A stretch of DNA of 64,000 nucleotides from Elephas maximus indicus (taxonomy: Eukaryota > Chordata > Mammalia > Proboscidea > Elephantidae), in assembly GCF_024166365.1 (NCBI RefSeq), contig NC_064831.1:25410768-25474767 (forward strand). Direction: 5' to 3'. A program made the position numbers and the translations under genes. Shown one piece after another: positions 34,718-45,048 of this stretch (its first letter is position 1; each line of letters starts with the position of its first letter). The notes under the pieces were generated by a model. The model saw only the letters and a list, made by a program, of their open reading frames with translations. It did no database searches and was not told where the DNA came from.

Positions 34718-35337
34718 TCTTTTTATTATTATTATTACTATTATTTATTGAGCTTTAAGTGAAAGTTTACAAGTCAGTCTCTCATACAAAAACTTATGCA
34801 CACCTTGCTATGTACTTCTAGCTACTTTCCCCCTAATAAGACAGCATACTCCTCCTCTCCACCCTGTATTCCCCATGTCCTTTTAACCAACTTCTGTCCA
34901 CCTCTGCCTTCTCATCTCGCCTCCAGACAGGAGTTACCCACATAGTCTCATGTGTCTACTTGAGCCAAGAAGCTCTGTCCTCATAAGTATCATTTTCTGT
35001 CTTATAGTCCAGTCCAATCCTTGTCTGAAAAGTTGGCTTTGGGAATGGTTCCAATCTTGGTCTAACAAAAGGTCCAGAGACCATGACCTCTGGGGCCTCT
35101 CTAGTCTCAGTCAGACCATTAAGTCTGGTCTTTTTACAAGAATTTCAGATCTGCATCTCACTGTTCTCCTGCTCCATCAGGGATTCTCTGTTGTGTTCCC
35201 TGTCAGGGCGGTCATCTTTGGTAGCCAGGTACCATCTAGTTCTTCCAGTCTCAGGCTGATGTAGTCTCTAGTTTATGTAGCCCTTTTGTCTTTTGTGCCC
35301 ATCTTTCCCTTATGTTTTTGGAGTTCTTCATTCTTGG
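34718..35337 (-). mobile_element. L1 3'UTR fragment, strongly 5'-truncated
   Basis: It starts with a TTA-rich run (complement of the L1 A-tail) and continues through 'gtgaaagtttacaagtcagt' and 'attaagtctggtctttttac', blocks shared with the 3'UTRs of D, E and H. It stops about 600 nt in, before ORF2. Confidence 0.88.
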
Positions 35338-36269
35338 AGGACATCTTAAGGGACCATTTTACCAGCAAGGGTATAATGTTCACAGGTACAAACACTACTG
35401 TTCTGCCACCTATTTCTCCTCTGGTGATACTGTGGGAAATATAGACAAACAACATAGACTACTACAGTAGTAGAGAATTTTTTAAAAATGGACCAGAGAT
35501 GACTAGAAAGCTAGCTGGGAAAATTGGCTTGAGGATAACAGATGTTCTTGGTATTTTTTGTGATAATATATGAATTTGTGTTATGTAAAAGTGAGTATTT
35601 TAAGAGCTAAAATGTTGAGCTTATTAGAATTATTTTCTAAAGAGGGAAGGAATAGGAAACAGATCTTTGAGTACAGACTACCATAAATTTGAGAACCCAA
35701 TGATCACGAAGATGTCACAGTGCCAGGCAACATTTTTTTCTGTTGTTCTGAGTCAGAGTTGACTACATGACAACTATCAACAACAAAGACCTTCTATAGT
35801 GTGTCTTCACCACAAATACCTTTGTTTTGGATGGTATCATCTACTTGCTTTTTGCTAAATCCAATGGACTTGTTTCACTTATTAATTTAGTGAAGGCTCT
35901 GAAGAATTTACACATCTATTCAACCTTCTTTCTCTATATTTATATATTTATTACCTGTATTTTTATTCTGATTCTCTTACGTCTTATTAGGTAATTCAGA
36001 TACTAGTTTACACTGAAGGTGCTTAGAAGATATATTCTAGTGTTCTAGTGTCTCTTGACTCAGTACTCATCAAAGGGAAGCTTATGAGTTGTAGAGTAAG
36101 TTTCATAATTGAATTATGTTGAATCAGTAAAATCTTAATTTGAAAGGAATCTGTTGCTGAAATGCATGTAGATTTTAAGTTCTTTTTTTTTATATAGAGA
36201 AGAATTAAATTATGTTGAATCATTAAAATCTTAATTTAAAAGGAAGAATAAAATACATGAAGATATTTT
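35338..36269. other. No gene; RTE scrap and a spaced direct repeat
   Basis: A short RTE 3'-tail scrap in sense orientation lies at about 35740-35788 ('gttctgagtcagagttgact' then CAACAA). A direct repeat of about 38 nt occurs at 36111-36148 and 36206-36245 ('ttatgttgaatca' with 'taaaatcttaattt'). Nothing else was recognised. Confidence 0.5.
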
Positions 36270-36900
36270 CAGAATGTAATGCCTGGGTCAGAGGTCCCAA
36301 AGACCACTCTCAGGTTTAATGATCTCACAGATCTCAATAAAGTCATTATACTCAGCATTATGGTTTACTACAGTGAAAGGATACACACTGACATTGGCAA
36401 AGGAAAAAGACACATAAGGTGGAGTCCAGGAGAAACCAGGCTTGAACTTCCAGTTGTCTTCTTCCAGTGAAATAGAACAGAGAGTGCTTAATTCTCTAAG
36501 AAATGTTTTGTGACAACATGTAAAAAATATTGCCAAACAGGGAAGCTCACCTGAGCACTGGCTTCCATTTATTCAGGATCAGTCATGTAGGTATGGAGCA
36601 TAGGTATGACTGACCTTAGCTATTCAGCCTTTAGCCTATATATCCCCAGTGATCAAAAAGATATAGTATGGCCAAAAGCAGGCATACAGTAAATCACATT
36701 GTTAGTACAAACTATCTACTTGGCCCAAAAAGCCAGGTATAAAAAGACACTCTTATCAGGCAGGACATTCAAGTACTCAGAGCTGACTTCCCAGGAGATA
36801 GTCAAGGGCCAGTTCTGAAGACCTTTGGGATGCACAGGCTTTGGGTAGTCAAGGTTGCTAAGTTAACTCTTTACTGCACAGTACCAATATCAAAATTTTA
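36270..36900 (-). mobile_element. Probable old LTR-type repeat, antisense, unnamed
   Basis: Blocks such as 'tttactacagtgaaaggata', 'gtggagtccaggagaaacca' and 'ccagggaag'-like text near 36538 resemble a common mammalian interspersed LTR in antisense. I cannot name the family with confidence. An 82-codon minus-strand frame inside (36288-36536) is probably fortuitous. Confidence 0.35.
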
Positions 36901-39089
36901 GTGCTGTTTGTTCTTATTCAAACGTATTTTAACTCTTTAGTTTTGCCAGAACAACAGGGATTTTTTTTTTGAATTTAATAAGCTGCATACTTTGATTTTT
37001 CACTGCTATTCCATATATTGTCCTCTTAAATACAGCACATGGTATCCTGAATGTAGCTTTTGCTATGAATAATGCTTTTTTTACCTCCATATCCCACAAA
37101 AGGCAAACATACCTCCAAAATTACTCCTTTTTTTTATTCGGGGAGGTGGTAGGCAGGAGAAGCAAAGAACTTTCAGTATCTGTCTCTAAATTTCTAAATC
37201 CCAGGTGATAGGGGAAAAAAAACAAAATTAGTTTGCTTCTGACTTTCCCAATGACAGGTGAAATGACTCACCTGCCCACCATATTGTTAATATAATACGT
37301 AAACAGGAAATATCCATAATCTAGATGCCTTGCTAAATAATGCAAGTATGTGGAAATAAAAATACAAGGATGTGACAAGCATCACCACCACCATCTCTCC
37401 ATTGGGGTACTTTCTATGAGACCAGTCATCTTGATCATGTTGGGATATCCTCCCCAAATGGAAACATGCTTTGTTCAAATTTGTGCTCACCACCACCACC
37501 AACAACAACAACAAGCAATTAACTGGTAGGCTCCTTCCAGTTTTGGAGACTACATATTCTATATGAGTGAGTTCATTTTTGCCACACTGAGTGAATCCTC
37601 TTAAAGGTAACCAAGTATGTGTAGGATCCACAGCAAGAAGGCGTTCTCCAGGCTGCTATACAAACAGTTCTATGCATTTGTTCTTTTGATACAGTTATCT
37701 CTAAATAGGTTCTTGCATATTGAGGTATAATACAGAGTACCAAAAACCTTTAGAGATTTAAAATATAACAAATATTTGTTTCAGAAAGTTTACCTTTCCC
37801 ATACTGAGAAATAAATATTGACTCGTTACTGGGTTGTGACTGAGACAGAATATCTGACCAAAGCACAAAAGGTTATTATGTGTCCTAAATGTTCTATTAG
37901 GAGCATATAGTTATAAGGTTAATTTGATGATAAAGACAAGACTTCCCTGAGGAATATTATTATCTCATGAAATTGGTAGATCGGAAGCTCGGCCTAAAAT
38001 CCAAGTAATTTTCAGAAGACCCTCATTTGCTTTCCTATCACAGGGTAGCACCTCCTTTAACCCAACCTAAGAATTTTGGGGAGCTCTCTACGGCCAATTA
38101 AAATAGGAGTTAAAGAAAACCTGAGCCTGGTTGGTAGCTGGCTCTCCAAGATTTAGTAGTTTCAGCAGGGAATGGATTGCTGCTGTATTATAACCTTAGA
38201 CTTGGTAAATTCTAAAGAATATTGGACAATGTTATGGAATGTATCCAAGAAGCAGAGCTTCCAAATACAAACAGTTTCATCTATATTGCTTCATGGGAAA
38301 GATCTGTTTTGGTTTGATCACACAATCAGGAACCTGAAGGAATAAAATTGGTAATGAAGAGGAGGTTTAAAGAAGGTGTATGTGGATGGAGCGCCTAATA
38401 TGGGCTAAGGGTTCAACTGATGACACGCTCAGAAGAATGATTCTACCCTACTTATATAACTCTTAGCTCAGCTGCTTTAGAGGATTTTGTATGCAGGGAG
38501 GGCTATTTCCTCCAAGGTACAGAGTGGGAGGTGGTCTTTCCACTGAACTGGAAGCTAAGAGTGCCACCGGGGTTTTTCAGTCCCACACAATGGCAGCTGA
38601 AAGAGACAGATATTTCTTCTAGCTCCTTAGCAAAGGCTTGACTGTGTAACTAGGCTTGATGAATTTAAAGTCCCAATCCTGAATTTGAGTCTTTAGAAAG
38701 TTATAAAAAATGAGAGCTTATTCACCATAGCTTCATCAGAGTCAAACTCCAGGAGTGCACTGGAAGGGATTTAGGGAAGATACCATCCAGCATCATGTAG
38801 GCATTACCACATTATTACTAGGGATAGTGATGCCGAGGCAGCAAATCCAGTGGTTATGTTGGCATAGCCCTATATGAAGTAAACTCTTCCTATGGGGAAA
38901 TCTTCATTCAGTTGTGTTTCCTTTGGTTCCTGCCAGTTTTCTCAACCTATTTTTCCAGCTTCCTTGTGAGTTCTATGAATTATCCAATATCCTTTCAGCA
39001 AATCTGTGTTGTACTTAAAGTGAAGAAAACTCTTTAGCTGTTTTTCTGCTGTCTGCAGCCAAATTCCCTATAGGTAAAACACTTTATTA
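36901..39089. other. No feature recognised; short ACC/AAC repeat
   Basis: A simple (ACC)n-(AAC)n tract lies at about 37488-37515. The rest, about 2 kb, has no open frame or repeat I can identify. It may contain old retroviral sequence, but I cannot support that. Confidence 0.45.
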
Positions 39090-39150
39090 CCCCTATGGGG
39101 CAGCTCTACTGTGTTCATTAGGATTGCTGAGTCAGAATTGACTGGAGACT
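39090..39150 (+). mobile_element. AfroSINE 3'-half fragment, sense
   Basis: 'ctatggggcagctctactgt' followed by 'gctgagtcagaattgactgg' matches the SINE body and 3' motif. The tRNA-like head is missing. Confidence 0.75.
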
Positions 39151-39229
39151 GCACAAGAACAGCAGTGTAAGGGTAATAGCAATGTTATTAATAGCAGATA
39201 CTAGTGATTACTTCCTATGTATCTACAAG

Positions 39230-39432
39230 ATAACAGGCTCTGTAAAAATGTACCACAGTAAATTATTCATGTTAATCCTAATTTCGACCTTATGATATAT
39301 TAATATGCTAATTAATCATAAACAAAAATTGAAACATAGAGAAGTTCAATGGTTTGTGAATTAAGAGTCAGACCCGAATTTAAACTCGGTCTGCCTAACT
39401 CCAAATCCTATGTGTTGACCACTACAATATAA
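39230..39432 (-). mobile_element. MIR SINE relic, antisense
   Basis: The order of degraded blocks matches an antisense MIR: 'aaaattgaaacatagagaag' (cf. gaaactgaggctcagagag), then 'cccgaatttaaactcggtct' (cf. the complement of the tRNA-like B-box region), then 'gtgttgaccactacaata'. It is old and diverged. Confidence 0.65.
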
Positions 39433-39840
39433 TATCATTTGAAAAGGAGAACAAGTGAATGGTTATTATTATTTTTTTTTTTTTCCCTTCTATGTAAGTC
39501 CTTCAAACAGAATCTCAAACAAAAAATAATTCATGGGCATCTTTTAGAAATAGCAGCCTTGTCAGGTGAGATTTCTATGAGAACCAGTGGGGCCAAACTT
39601 GTTTTAGGAGATGAATCTGAGTTCAAAGAAGTGTGAGATGAATCCTTCAAGAGCAGTGAAGTTATTCTGGAAGACTCGATCTTCTAGATGGATTTCCCAT
39701 TTACCAATTAACTGCTGAACGACACTAAACAGTATTTTAGGTATCATGGGACTCAAGGAAGGAAAATTGGATTTTGATCTCAAGGAGTTTGTAACCTGTT
39801 TAAGAATATCAGATACACACTTATTAAAAAGATTAGTGGA
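39433..39840. other. No feature recognised
   Basis: A T-run at about 39471-39485; otherwise unremarkable sequence with no coding signal. Confidence 0.5.
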
Positions 39841-40436
39841 CAGGAGGCGGGGCCAAGATGGCTGACTAGGTAGAAGGTACCTCGGATCCCTCTTGCAACA
39901 AAGACTTGGAAAAACAAGTGAATTGATCACATACATGACAATCTACAAACCCTGACCATCAAACACAGATCTAAAGAGTTGACCTGAACGACAGAGACTG
40001 AGAACGAACAACCACGGGGAAGCAGCGACTGTTTTAGGGGCCTGGAGCCAGCGTCCCAGTCAGAAAACCTTGGCGCTGGGCTTTGGACTGGGCACAGGGG
40101 AGCTGAGCACGGCATCCTGAGACGGCGCAAACACAGGACGCAGGCCTAACCTCTAGAAGTGACCTCGGGGGAAGCCCAGCCAGTGCACGCAGACAGCGCA
40201 GTGACACGGCTGACAGGAGGAGAAGTCACCGGGAGGCAGCGACTGGTTTTGGAGCTGGGAGTGTGGTGTCCCAGCCTGGAAAACTTGGCGCTGGGCTTTG
40301 GACTGGTAGTGGAGGAAATAACCACGGCTTCTGAGACAGCACAAGCACGGGACGTGGGCCTGACCCTCAGGGGCAATCTCCACCCAACCAGTGCACACAG
40401 TGGACGCGCCTCTCAGGAATCAAAGATAAAACAGTC
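39841..40436 (+). mobile_element. Orphan L1 5' end with tandem ~214-nt units
   Basis: The first ~100 nt ('ggcggggccaagatggctga', then 'caacaaagacttggaaaaac') match the 5' ends of copies C and F. The following sequence is a different 5'UTR type made of two related units starting at 40022 and 40236. Each begins 'gcagcgactg', contains 'ttggcgctgggctttggact', and later has a related 'gagac-gc-caa-cac-ggac' block. The sequence then jumps to antisense ERVL at about 40437. No ORF1, ORF2 or 3'UTR of this L1 is present. Confidence 0.82.
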
Positions 40437-41574
40437 ATCCTAAGCAAAATAAGTAACTTTGTCTGTATTCTGGGGTGCTACTCTCTCCTATTTAACTGAA
40501 CCCTCCCCTCCAATTATCTGTGCATATGTCACAATTCCAAGTGTCAGGATCCCATTTCTTCCCACCCAATGCCCTTATTTTAACTTCAGACACCTCTCAA
40601 GGTAGGCAATTGAGGTGGCATTGTAATTTAACTACTTTTATGATAAGACTCTGGGTTTGGTTTTTGGCAATTTCAGCTGTGTTACTACAAGAAATAAGGC
40701 TTTATTTCAAAGCATGAGCGGAATCCTTGAGGTCTTTTATGAGGCAATTGAGCCTTGACTCTGAAGCCCTGAGTGCATTTCTTTTTTTCACCAGTTTGTT
40801 TAGTGACAGTAGGACCAAACAACCAGCTCCTTATACTTCTTATTCTAACAAAACTGTAGAAAGATATCACACGTGTGTTCGCCCAGAGCCTCGCCTTTCA
40901 CCAATACCTGATATACTGGTGGTGATATTTTGCATATTTTTGCCATCACCTCACTCCGTGGATGAGTAGTGCTGTCTCTACTGCTGGAAGGAGAGTCATC
41001 AATATCTTTAAGACAAACCAGACTTGAGAATCAATTTAGAAAACTCATCCTTACAATTTTGTTTCTCTAGAACCACTGTCGGTATCAAATGTCTTAGGCT
41101 GGGTTCTCTAGAAAAGCAAAACAAGTAAACAGTATATATAGAGAGAGAGAGAGAGATTTATATCAAGGAAATGGCTCATGTGATTGTAGAGGCTGGAATG
41201 TTCCTAGTCCATGGATCAAGATAGAGGCTTCCCATGATTCATGTAGCTGCAGGGGCTGGTGAACCCAAGATCAGTGGGTTGGAAAGCAAGGCTCTTGCTC
41301 ACAGGCTGTGTAGATGGACGAATCCCAAGACCAGTATATAAGCTGATAGGTCAAATCCCAAGAACCAGAAGTCAGATGGACAGAGGGCAGCCGCAGGATC
41401 CAGAGCAAGCAAAAAGCCAGAAAGTCTGCTTATATTCAGATGCAGGCTACACCCCCAAGGAAACTCGCCTTCAACTGATTGGCTACTCACAGCAGATTCC
41501 ATCATGGGAGTGATCGCATATAAACAGTGAGAATCATGGCCCAACCAAGTTGACAAACAATCTTAACCACCACA
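40437..41574 (-). mobile_element. ERVL provirus 5' part (LTR, leader, start of gag region)
   Basis: Read on the minus strand it begins with an LTR at 41574-41090 (TG...CA ends). About 3 nt later comes 'ttgataccgacagtgg', which resembles the ERVL primer-binding region, then about 640 nt of leader and pre-gag sequence. The last ~130 nt overlap the start of the plus-strand ERVL at 49023 ('gggtgggaagaaatgggatc'). It stops at the orphan L1 5' end. ERVL is an ancient env-less retrovirus-like family; this copy has no usable frame. Confidence 0.85.
41090..41574 (-). repeat. ERVL LTR (5' LTR of the minus-strand copy)
   Basis: About 485 nt, homologous in antisense to the LTR at 52155-52579. Shared blocks are the 'tgtcaacttggctgggcc' start region, 'ccttgggggtgt' and the 'ttctctagagaaccca' end. 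An AG microsatellite has grown at 41140-41156. Confidence 0.85.
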
Positions 41575-42127
41575 CCATCATTTGGCCTACAGTGGGCATC
41601 TGCTTTTTGGAAAGGCATTCATTTACAGACATATTGGTAACTGCTGGCTTTTCTGATTGTGGCGCAGGCTGTTTCTTGATTTTTCTGGAATTCAAATAAT
41701 GTCTTTACCTATATTCATTATCACATATTACAATATATTTCCTGAAACTGCATTATTTTCTGTATTGTGACTTGATTCCATGAAGTTGTAGTTTTAGAAA
41801 AGATATACATTTTTTGTTTTTTACAAAGGAAAATGTATTTTACCAAAGTGAAATGCCAAGGTATCTTCTGAACAATGAACAAGGGGACCTGCAGCTCTAT
41901 GATTAGTTCTTCTCTCAAGAGAGCAGAAAGGAGGTTAATGATCCAACCTGTGGACATCTGAGATTCACATCTATGCAATGAGCTCCAGTTTTTCTTCCCA
42001 AAAGAAAAGGAACCAAACATAAAACCACTTTAAGAATCATGGAAACCTGATCTCCTGCACTAGAAGCTCCATGTACTCTCAACTTTGCTTAGCTGTGAGT
42101 ACCTTTAATAAGTGGTAATGTAGGTTT
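41575..42127. other. No feature recognised
   Basis: Unremarkable AT-rich sequence. A 99-codon minus-strand frame (41721-42020) shows no recognisable motif. Confidence 0.5.
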
Positions 42128-42298
42128 GGAAACCCTGGTGGCATAGTGGTTAAGTGCTACAGCTGCTAACCAAAGGGTCAGCAGTTTGAATCCACCAGGC
42201 GCTCCTTGGAAACTCTATGGGGCAGTTCTTCTCTGTCCTATAGGGTCGCTATGAGTCAGAATTGACTCGATGGCACTGGGTTTGGTTTTGGTTAATGT
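42128..42298 (+). mobile_element. AfroSINE, sense, complete, best preserved
   Basis: A-box region 'tggcatagtggttaagtgc', B-box region 'cagtttgaatccaccagg', body 'ggaaactctatggggcagtt', then the RTE-like 3' motif 'agaattgactcgatggcact' and a T-rich tail of ggtttggtttt type. The tail is T-rich instead of poly-A. Confidence 0.95.
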
Positions 42299-43689
42299 AG
42301 GTTTATTTTTATAATTCTAATATTTTCTCATCTTTTCATACCAAAGGAATCTAGCACTAGTTTTATAACCTTAGTATATTATTCCCAAAGAGCCAGAAAA
42401 TACAATTTCCTTACTTGTGGTTCATTGATATCTCATTAGAGATGTTGTCTTTTTGTGGGAAAAGACAACATTTACAAAATACTTATATCCAATATTTTCT
42501 TATATCTGTGATTTTTTGATGGAAAGTAATACTTGGTTTACACAGTGACTTAAAGTTACTTTTACCTTAATGGAAAATTCCTTAAAATATAACATCTGCT
42601 AATTGCAATGTATTTTACTGATGTTTTAAAGAAAATAATTTCTCCAGAGCCTTTTACAATAATAGTTTTGGCAATCACTTAGACTCAGTGTTTCTTTAAG
42701 ATCCTAATAATAATATATTAAGAATTATTTTCAGTTTTCTTTGCATTTGTTGCTTTAACCCATTTGTAACAAAACCAGGACTTGCAAATGACAATTCCCA
42801 GAGTTAGGACATATTTTGCTACAGCAAGCTGTTACTTCCTACTAAAACTCTAGTGTGCCTGAATGAAATAATGTTACATTAATGTATTTTCTTTAAATAA
42901 CACTATCTAAGCTATGAGTGGGAATCAACTTGATGGCAGTGGGTTTTTTTTTTTTTTTTTTTTTTTTGGTTTAAGCTACACTTTTAGGTCTTTCAATATT
43001 CCAGGGTTTTTAAACATTTATTTTTAATATTTGTTTTTTATTTGTGAAGCTTTATGCTATTTTGATATTTGATTGATTGTTTTGCTTCTTTAGTTCTCTA
43101 AACCATTTTAAATCCTGAACCATTCAGTTTATACTGTTCCAAAGTGTATGTGCTTGTATAAAACTATGAATTTATATCTGTAACACAAAATTTCACATAT
43201 CGTTTAATCGATTTATTTGTACATAGTATGTTATAATAGCATGAAACAACCCATGAAATATATTTATATACATTTTATAATAACTACTTTTATGAATATT
43301 ATGTCAGCAAAATCATATTTTATAGGCAAACCCCCATGAAAGCATACACCGAGCTATGTAAGCTTTGGTTAACAACTATGCGTAGTCCCACAGAAAGGAG
43401 AGAGAAGAATTTTGATAAAAATTAACTCTTCTGATAGTCATTTGGCTGGGTTCCCTGTAATTAGAAATGTTTTCAACTTTCTTATTTTCTCATCCATATC
43501 TTTATTTTCAACTGTGTTCTTGATCACCGATGATTGAATATTTTCTAATATCCCTTTGGTGCCATGAATAAAAAATACACTATTTGGAGAAAGTTTCTTT
43601 TTCTTTTTCTTTAACAAACACCATTATTTTAACATGACCTTTCAAGATATTGACCTGAATGTTGGAATAAGTTCATTTGAACATGTCAT
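42299..43689. other. No gene; SINE 3' scrap at about 42909-42968
   Basis: AT-rich. At 42909-42968 there is 'gagtgggaatcaacttgatg' followed by a run of about 24 T, the 3' end only of an AfroSINE-type copy. Nothing else was recognised. Confidence 0.55.
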
Positions 43690-43876
43690 TAAAAAAAAAA
43701 AAACCAAAACCAAATCCTTGGTCGTCGAGTCGATTCTGACTCAGTCACTCTATAGGACAGAGTAGAGCTGATCCAATAGGTTTCCAAGAACTGGCTGGTA
43801 GGTTTGAACTGCCAATCTTTTTGGTTCACAGCCATAGCATACTGTGGCTCTTAACCACTGGGCCACCAGGATCCTG
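43690..43876 (-). mobile_element. AfroSINE, antisense, complete
   Basis: An A-run and 'ccaaaaccaaatcc' (complement of the T-rich tail), then 'gtcgtcgagtcgattctgac', the body, and the complement of the head ending 'cttaaccactgggccaccag'. A small internal duplication of the head region ('agcatactgtggctc') is visible. Confidence 0.92.
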
Positions 43877-44494
43877 AGTGTGTCATAGGTTCCAAAATTT
43901 TGCGTCTTGTCTTTATGTTCCTAAGAGAATATACATGCTTATTAATATTTTAAATGAGACTTATCTGGAAAGCAGCACTGACTGGTAGCAAAATTCCTGG
44001 ATTTAGTGACAGAGTGATCTGTGTTCTAGTTCAAACTCTAACAGCGTAGGAATACATCATAGCTTGACCCTCGGTAGCACCGTTATTTATTGTTTTGGCA
44101 ATGGGTCAATGGGTTTTTGATTATGAGTTCAACAAACAAAAACAGTTGCTAGAAATATTACTGCAAACTGAGTAAAAACGTGGAGTTGTTTGATTTTGAT
44201 GGAAAAATACTACCCTTTGATTATAGTGTCAAAATCCTGAGAAATTCAAGAAATCTGAGAGATGACAAGTAGGCAATTAAAAGTAATGAGATACAATTTT
44301 CCGGAAATACCTTTTCTTAAAAACACCTTTCCTTCCATTATGCAGCCTCAAGTGCAATGAAATGATTGCTAGGGCCCTGAGGGGAGAATGTATGGCAAAT
44401 ATGCCTGACTCCCTTAGACTCAGTTTGGTGCTAGAAAGCTGGACATAAGCTGGTGGCAAGCACTTGAGAGGAACTGGGTGAAACATAAGAAGGT
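43877..44494. other. No feature recognised
   Basis: No coding signal and no nameable repeat. Confidence 0.5.
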
Positions 44495-44632
44495 GTATAT
44501 GGCAGAGGGATAAAAAGCATGACTTCTGTATCCACACTGTGTGGGTTTGAATTCCAGCTCCTCTGTTAATAGCTATATGTCATTGGTTAAGCTATTTAAC
44601 CTCTCAGTGCCTCAATTTCCTTAGGTCTAAAC
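44495..44632 (+). mobile_element. MIR SINE relic, sense
   Basis: 'gtgtgggtttgaattccagc', 'aagctatttaacctctcagt' and 'gcctcaatttcctta' follow the order and wording of MIR. An AfroSINE interrupts its 3' end at about 44633. Confidence 0.85.
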
Positions 44633-44757
44633 TGGAGATCTGCAGTTCGAATCCACCAGGCGCTCCTTGGAAACTCTATGGGGCACTTCTACTCTGTCGT
44701 ATAGGGTTGCTATGAGTCAGAATTGACAGCAACGGGTTGGGTTTTGATTTTGGTTAA
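44633..44757 (+). mobile_element. AfroSINE, sense, 5'-truncated
   Basis: It begins at the B-box region 'tctgcagttcgaatccacca' and continues through the body and the 'gagtcagaattgaca' 3' motif to a T-rich tail. It is inserted in a MIR. Confidence 0.88.
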
Positions 44758-44799
44758 ACTATAAGTAATAACAATTTTTAATGCCATTATATTGTTTAT

Positions 44800-44842
44800 A
44801 ACCCATCCCATTGCTGTCGAGTGGACTCCAACTCATATTGTT
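44800..44842 (-). mobile_element. AfroSINE 3'-end scrap, antisense
   Basis: 'attgctgtcgagtggactcc' then 'aactcat' is the complement of the SINE 3' motif; nothing more of the element is present. Confidence 0.6.
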
Positions 44843-44904
44843 TATAAGTAAAAATAATTGCACTCAATAAATATCAACTATTAATATTATCAAGAACTTG
44901 GGTG

Positions 44905-45048
44905 AGAATGGTTAACATGCTCAGCTACTAACTGAAAGGTTAGAGGTTCAAGTTCAACCAGATGCACTTCAGAAGAAAAGCCTGGTGGACCTACTTCTGA
45001 AAAATCAGCCATTGAAAAACTTGTGAAGCACAGTTCTACTTTCACACA
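44905..45048 (+). mobile_element. Second AfroSINE-like type (type B), sense, partial
   Basis: The tRNA-like head 'aatggttaacatgctcagct' and B-box-like 'aggttcaagttcaacc' are followed by a body unlike the common type: 'agcctggtggacctacttct', 'aaaatcagccattgaaa', 'gcacagttctact'. The same body appears in antisense at 58531-58715. The RTE-like 3' motif is lost here. Confidence 0.75.

Noticed and set aside
36288..36536. An 82-codon minus-strand gene
   Set aside because: It lies inside a probable old LTR-type repeat, has no domain and no upstream context.
37480..37515. A CRISPR-like or satellite array
   Set aside because: It is a short trinucleotide (ACC/AAC) tract without spacers.
40153..40443. 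Overlapping open frames of 76-94 codons on both strands
   Set aside because: They sit in GC-rich L1 5'UTR units, where stops are rare by composition, and frames on both strands are equally open.
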